Shown piece by piece: positions 60,913 through 64,000 of a stretch of 64,000 nucleotides of DNA. A program made the translations under genes and the position numbers. The notes under the pieces were generated by a model, which had not been told where the DNA came from, did no database searches, and saw only the letters and a program-made list of their open reading frames with translations. Origin of the DNA: an uncultured Eubacterium sp. (GTDB taxonomy: Bacteria; Bacillota; Clostridia; Lachnospirales; Lachnospiraceae); the NCBI GenBank assembly GCA_910584795.1, contig CAJUBZ010000001.1, positions 200,884 through 264,883 of the forward strand. Reading direction: 5' to 3'. How positions within the stretch are numbered: the first letter of the stretch is position 1; the number at the start of each line of letters is the position of its first letter.

Positions 60913-61028
60913 TTCTGCCTCCTTAACAATGGTTATATCTTGTTAATAAAGTTTTACACCACACTATATTTTGTGGTTCATATTTAACGTTATCAATATA
61001 CCACATCTAAATATATAAATAAAGGCAA

Positions 61029-62171
61029 TTATTGCAATATAAACCAGTTAAGAACTTTCTGAAAACAATACTTAAAATTATATTCTGATGCTGCCTCTTT
61101 TGCTACAATATTCCTTGTCTGAACTTTATTATCTTCAATGAAAATATCAACCGTCCCTATCTTATCATTTTCTTTTATAGGATATTTATAACTGATATTT
61201 GTCTTAAAATTATATTTTTCATCATTATTTATTAAATATTTACTGCTTCCGAGTATGGATGCCTTTATGTTTTTCTTTGTTCCACGCTCTAAATTCACAT
61301 TTATTTCTTTATTTTTTTCCAATAAACTTTTATTATTATAATAATCTTTTCCATAATTCATTAAACACATTGTATCTTTCCATTTATATGATTTATTTGG
61401 CGGCCAACCACATGCCAGGACACTACTGACAAAAACTCTCCCTTTACTTTTCACTGCACCAACAAAACAGTAACCGGCTTTTCCGGTAAACCCTGTTTTT
61501 ATTCCGATAGCACTGTTATCCATTGTAAGAAAAGCATCCCTATTTGTCACACTAATACTTCTTCTATTATCTACATCGGTTAAATGATAGGATTTTGTAT
61601 TTGTAATTTCCAAAAAAGTCTTATTTTTTATCGCATAAGCTCCAATCAGTGCCATATCATAAGCAGTAGAATAATGTTCATCTGCATCTAGTCCATTAGG
61701 TGTAACAAAATTTGTATTATATGCGCCAATACTTCTGGCTTTTTCATTCATTAACTTCGCAAACATCTCCACGCTTCCAGCCACACCTTCTGCCACTGCA
61801 ACAGAAACATCATTGAAAGATTCCAGCATCATTGCATGTAATAAATCTTTCATATAATATTTTTCTCCCTTTTTTATATTCATATGTACTTTAGGCATAT
61901 TTGCAGCCCTTGAAGATACTTCTACTACTGTATCCATCTTACTGTTTTCTAAAGCCACAATACATGTCATTATTTTTGTAGTACTTGCCATTGCCATTTT
62001 CTGCTCATAATTTTTACCGTACAGTACTCTTCCTGTTTCCCCATCAATAATAACAGCTGACTTTGAAATCAAATCGCTGTCTTTTATTTCTTTCGTTTCT
62101 TCTCCAAACACATTTATATGTCCTGCAAAAATCAGTACCGCACAAAGAATATATAGAACGTATTTTTTCAT
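61029..62171 (-). CDS. dacF: D-alanyl-D-alanine carboxypeptidase (PBP5/DacF type)
   Basis: A low-molecular-weight penicillin-binding protein that trims the terminal D-Ala. The 380-residue protein has a signal peptide (about 1-24), the active site Ser63 in ASTTKIM, the SFN triad motif and KTG in GIKTGFTGKAG, then a C-terminal PBP5-type beta domain. It may be housekeeping or sporulation-specific; a sigma E-like pair (GTATTAT, 14 bp, CATATATT) lies upstream but is weak. It follows scpB after a 307-bp gap with a long inverted repeat. Confidence 0.92.
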   Translation of the reverse strand: MKKYVLYILCAVLIFAGHINVFGEETKEIKDSDLISKSAVIIDGETGRVLYGKNYEQKMAMASTTKIMTCIVALENSKMDTVVEVSSRAANMPKVHMNIKKGEKYYMKDLLHAMMLESFNDVSVAVAEGVAGSVEMFAKLMNEKARSIGAYNTNFVTPNGLDADEHYSTAYDMALIGAYAIKNKTFLEITNTKSYHLTDVDNRRSISVTNRDAFLTMDNSAIGIKTGFTGKAGYCFVGAVKSKGRVFVSSVLACGWPPNKSYKWKDTMCLMNYGKDYYNNKSLLEKNKEINVNLERGTKKNIKASILGSSKYLINNDEKYNFKTNISYKYPIKENDKIGTVDIFIEDNKVQTRNIVAKEAASEYNFKYCFQKVLNWFILQ

Positions 62172-62478
62172 AAAAACTCCCAGAAATTAATCTATAAAAT
62201 ATATGAGTTTGATTTCTATATAATACTAAAAAAACACCTTTTATGTAGAAGAAAATTTGTACATAAAAAAAGGAGTGCTAAATGAAAACTAAAATTTGAT
62301 TTCTGAATCAAATTTTAAGGATTCACGTGGGAAAATCTATATAAAGGATTCTCCGAAGTTGTATCCGGTGTTTTCATTTAAACACTTCTTTTTTTGTCTA
62401 CAAATATTTTAATTATAAAGTTTTCATTTTTGCTAATAACCTGTCTGGCATATAATACCTTTTATGATTAAAATATCA
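62172..62478. other. Gap between scpB and dacF: dacF leader, inverted repeat, no gene
   Basis: No protein-coding gene was found in this 307-bp gap. It holds the dacF ribosome site (GGGAG at about 62176), a TATAAT on the plus strand at 62219-62224 without a good -35, the inverted repeat at 62231-62395, and an AT-rich stretch up to the scpB stop. Confidence 0.6.
62231..62395. repeat. Long imperfect inverted repeat with T-rich ends, candidate structured RNA
   Basis: Arms aggagtgctaaatgaaaac (62271-62289) and 62370-62389 pair over 18 bp with one wobble and one internal loop. Inside is an 11-bp hairpin (62291-62301 with 62306-62316) and two GGAU/AUCC-type hairpins. A further hairpin precedes it (62239-62247 with 62260-62268). 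On the plus strand it ends gtgttt-tcattt-aaacac then ttcttttttt, a terminator; the minus strand also ends in T7. It may be a plus-strand small RNA, a terminator pair or a miniature mobile repeat. Confidence 0.5.
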
Positions 62479-63045
62479 TTAATCATTAGATTTTAATGTC
62501 ACTTCATCCTCCGCCTGATGTTTAAACTCTTCTATCATATCCGACGTAATAACTGGAAGATTATCAGAAGACTCCACACCAAATCTTCTAAGGAATTCTT
62601 CCGTAGTTCCAAATAACAACGGCCTTCCCGGAGTATCCATACGTCCAATTTCTTCTACAAGCATATATTCTACAAGCTTGTTTACTGCAAAGTCTGATTT
62701 TACCCCTCGAATCCTCTCAATTTCTGATTTCGTAATTGGCTGTTTATATGCGATAATAGAAAGTGTTTCCATCAGAACCTCCGTCAAGACTTGACGTTTC
62801 GGCTGTTTTGCAATCTTTATCAACGTTTCATACATCTCAGGTTTAGAACACATCTGATATGCTCCATCTAACTCTATAATCTTTATCCCTCGATCACTAC
62901 TATCTAATTCACTCTGCATTTCTTTTACGATTTTTTTTACCTGACCAGGTTTTATTTCTAACGCATTCGCTATTTTAGTAATTTCGACAGACTCTCCCAT
63001 TGCAAAAAGAATTGCCTCTATTTGTGCTTTATAATTATTATCCAT
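62479..63045 (-). CDS. scpB: Segregation and condensation protein B
   Basis: ScpB is a winged-helix kleisin-associated subunit of the Smc complex. The 188-residue protein has the two winged-helix domains, with TLSIIAYKQPITKSEIERIRG and GRPLLFGTTEEFLRRFG, both family hallmarks. GAGGAG precedes the ATG. It follows scpA by 8 bp. Smc itself is encoded at 29015-32575. Confidence 0.97.
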   Translation of the reverse strand: MDNNYKAQIEAILFAMGESVEITKIANALEIKPGQVKKIVKEMQSELDSSDRGIKIIELDGAYQMCSKPEMYETLIKIAKQPKRQVLTEVLMETLSIIAYKQPITKSEIERIRGVKSDFAVNKLVEYMLVEEIGRMDTPGRPLLFGTTEEFLRRFGVESSDNLPVITSDMIEEFKHQAEDEVTLKSND

Positions 63046-63053
63046 TTTCTCCT

Positions 63054-63797
63054 CTATTCTATTGAGTCTATGTATATATCACCAAATGTTTTTTCCTGGT
63101 GAACCTCAATCTCTCCTACCTTAATCAACTCTAACACTGCAAGAAATGATACAATCACTTCCACTTTACTTTTTGCTTCCTCCAATAACTGTTTGAAACT
63201 ACATTTTTTTCGTTTTTTTATCGTAGTTGATACATAGCTGATCTTATCCGGAAGACTGACTTCTTCCATTTCAATTTTACCAAATTTGCTTCTTACCGGA
63301 TCTATTTTATCCACCTGACGCTTCAACACCATCTGAAATATCTCATTTAGTTTTGTCAAATCCACATCTGATAACAGATTATCTAAATCCACAGGCTGTT
63401 CATACATACGTACTTCTTCCGGTACTGTAGGCTCTTTATACATTGACTTTCCAGCATATACCTGCATATCCCGAAGTTCTGTAGCAGCATATTTATACAT
63501 TTTATATTCAATCAATTTCTCAACCAATTCAGCTCTAGGGTCAATTTCTTCACCATTTTCATCAATTTCTTTTGGCAGCAGCATTTTACTTTTAATATCT
63601 ATTAATGTAGCCGCCATAACCAAAAATTCACTGGCTAAATCTAAATCATCTTTTGGCATTTTACTTACATAATCTAAATACTGCTCTGTAATTTCCACAA
63701 TAGGAATATCATAAATATCCAGTTTGTTTTTTTCAATCAGATGCAATAATAAATCCAAAGGTCCCTCAAACGCCTGTAGTTTTACTTCTAACTCCAT
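63054..63797 (-). CDS. scpA: Segregation and condensation protein A (kleisin)
   Basis: ScpA bridges the Smc heads. The 247-residue protein has the N-terminal kleisin start LQAFEGPLDLLLHLIEKNKLDIYDIPI and the C-terminal winged helix ending EVHQEKTFGDIYI. GGAG lies before the ATG. It is expressed with scpB from the promoter at 63828-63856. Confidence 0.97.
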   Translation of the reverse strand: MELEVKLQAFEGPLDLLLHLIEKNKLDIYDIPIVEITEQYLDYVSKMPKDDLDLASEFLVMAATLIDIKSKMLLPKEIDENGEEIDPRAELVEKLIEYKMYKYAATELRDMQVYAGKSMYKEPTVPEEVRMYEQPVDLDNLLSDVDLTKLNEIFQMVLKRQVDKIDPVRSKFGKIEMEEVSLPDKISYVSTTIKKRKKCSFKQLLEEAKSKVEVIVSFLAVLELIKVGEIEVHQEKTFGDIYIDSIE

Positions 63798-63827
63798 AAT
63801 AACTCCACTTCTTTATTCCAAGATTTA

Positions 63828-63856
63828 ATTTTACATAAAAATCTCTCTTTTTTCAA
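63828..63856 (-). promoter_or_regulatory. Promoter of scpA-scpB
   Basis: TTGAAA (63856-63851) and TAAAAT (63833-63828) are 17 bp apart on the minus strand, about 30 bp upstream of scpA. Confidence 0.68.
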
Positions 63857-63916
63857 TATTTTTAACATATTTATCTATTTTGCAACTTTTTAATATTAAA
63901 AAACATATTACAAACA

Positions 63917-63970
63917 AAACAAAGGACATTATTCCAACTCTTACGTTTGAAATAATATCCTTTATTTTGT
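63917..63970 (-). terminator. Terminator of a gene beyond the right edge
   Basis: A 13-bp stem (aaaggacattatt with aataatatccttt) with a 14-nt loop. The one non-Watson-Crick position is a G-U pair only in the minus-strand RNA, and the tail TTTGTTTTGTTT is T-rich, so it most likely ends a minus-strand gene to the right. The remaining DNA to 64000 shows no gene. Confidence 0.7.
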
Positions 63971-64000
63971 TTTATAAAATCTTTATAATTTTATTTTTAG

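Noticed and set aside
62281..62298. Leader peptide ATG-AAA-ACT-AAA-ATT-TGA after AAGGAG
   Set aside because: A five-codon frame on the plus strand with no downstream plus-strand gene to regulate is most simply chance within the inverted repeat.
1..64000. tRNA, rRNA, insertion sequences or an origin of replication
   Set aside because: Reading both strands showed no cloverleaf-like tRNA, no rRNA segment, no transposase and no DnaA-box cluster; short RNAs without clear motifs could still be missed.

Overview
The window is AT-rich chromosomal DNA from an endospore-forming, low-GC Gram-positive anaerobe, most likely a Lachnospiraceae-type member of the Clostridia. The evidence is gene content and order: sporulation genes yqfC, yqfD, spoIVA and ylbJ; a DAP-type murE next to dapF; ackA-pta for acetate; a sodium-pumping biotin decarboxylase set; and the Firmicutes blocks ylxM-ffh-rpsP-khpA-rimM-trmD, plsX-acpP and rnc-smc-ftsY. 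All genes except tmcAL and ylbJ lie on the minus strand, so the window reads as one replichore arm transcribed right to left. The species is not identified.

Layout from left to right. 1-3.4 kb: ybeY, phoH, yqfD, yqfC, rpsU. 3.5-7.7 kb: tyrS-alaS with an unusual structured leader. 7.7-12.6 kb: spoIVA, cls, gpsA, plsY. 12.6-17.6 kb: der, pgeF, yraN, rnhB, rbgA, rplS. 17.7-20.1 kb: a two-gene accessory islet (surface beta-helix protein and beta-propeller/tail-fibre-like protein) that separates rplS from trmD. 20.3-23.9 kb: ylxM-ffh-rpsP-khpA-rimM-trmD. 23.9-33.3 kb: rnc-smc-ftsY-ilvA-yfhO. 33.4-37.8 kb: plsX-acpP, yceD-rpmF, pta-ackA, with divergent tmcAL at 37.9 kb. 39.2-44.1 kb: an SDR oxidoreductase, a tandem structured repeat array, a conserved DUF711/ACT pair, a WalJ-like hydrolase and divergent ylbJ. 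44.1-51.2 kb: a kinase-like P-loop protein, flavodoxin, a coiled-coil protein, coaD, rsmD, rpsA, ispH, cmk and an HI0933-family flavoprotein. 51.2-56.6 kb: a five-gene sodium-translocating decarboxylase/transcarboxylase operon. 56.6-63.8 kb: asnB, murE, dapF, dacF, scpB, scpA.

Most genes are housekeeping: translation (rpsU, alaS, tyrS, rplS, rpsP, rpsA, rpmF, trmD, rimM, rsmD, ybeY, tmcAL), protein targeting (ffh, ftsY, ylxM), chromosome segregation (smc, scpA, scpB), phospholipid synthesis (plsX, plsY, gpsA, acpP, cls), wall synthesis (murE, dapF, dacF, pgeF) and energy (ackA, pta, decarboxylase).

The novelty is mostly in intergenic DNA. Two diverged copies of a 134-139 bp structured element sit directly upstream of tyrS and rsmD; their long stems differ in sequence but stay perfectly paired. 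A 311-bp array of hairpin-forming units lies upstream of the SDR gene, a GC-rich multi-hairpin block follows der, and a long inverted repeat with T-rich ends lies between scpB and dacF. The accessory islet and the decarboxylase operon (with an OadG carrying a long exported domain and a carboxyltransferase with altered conserved loops) are the most unusual coding regions.
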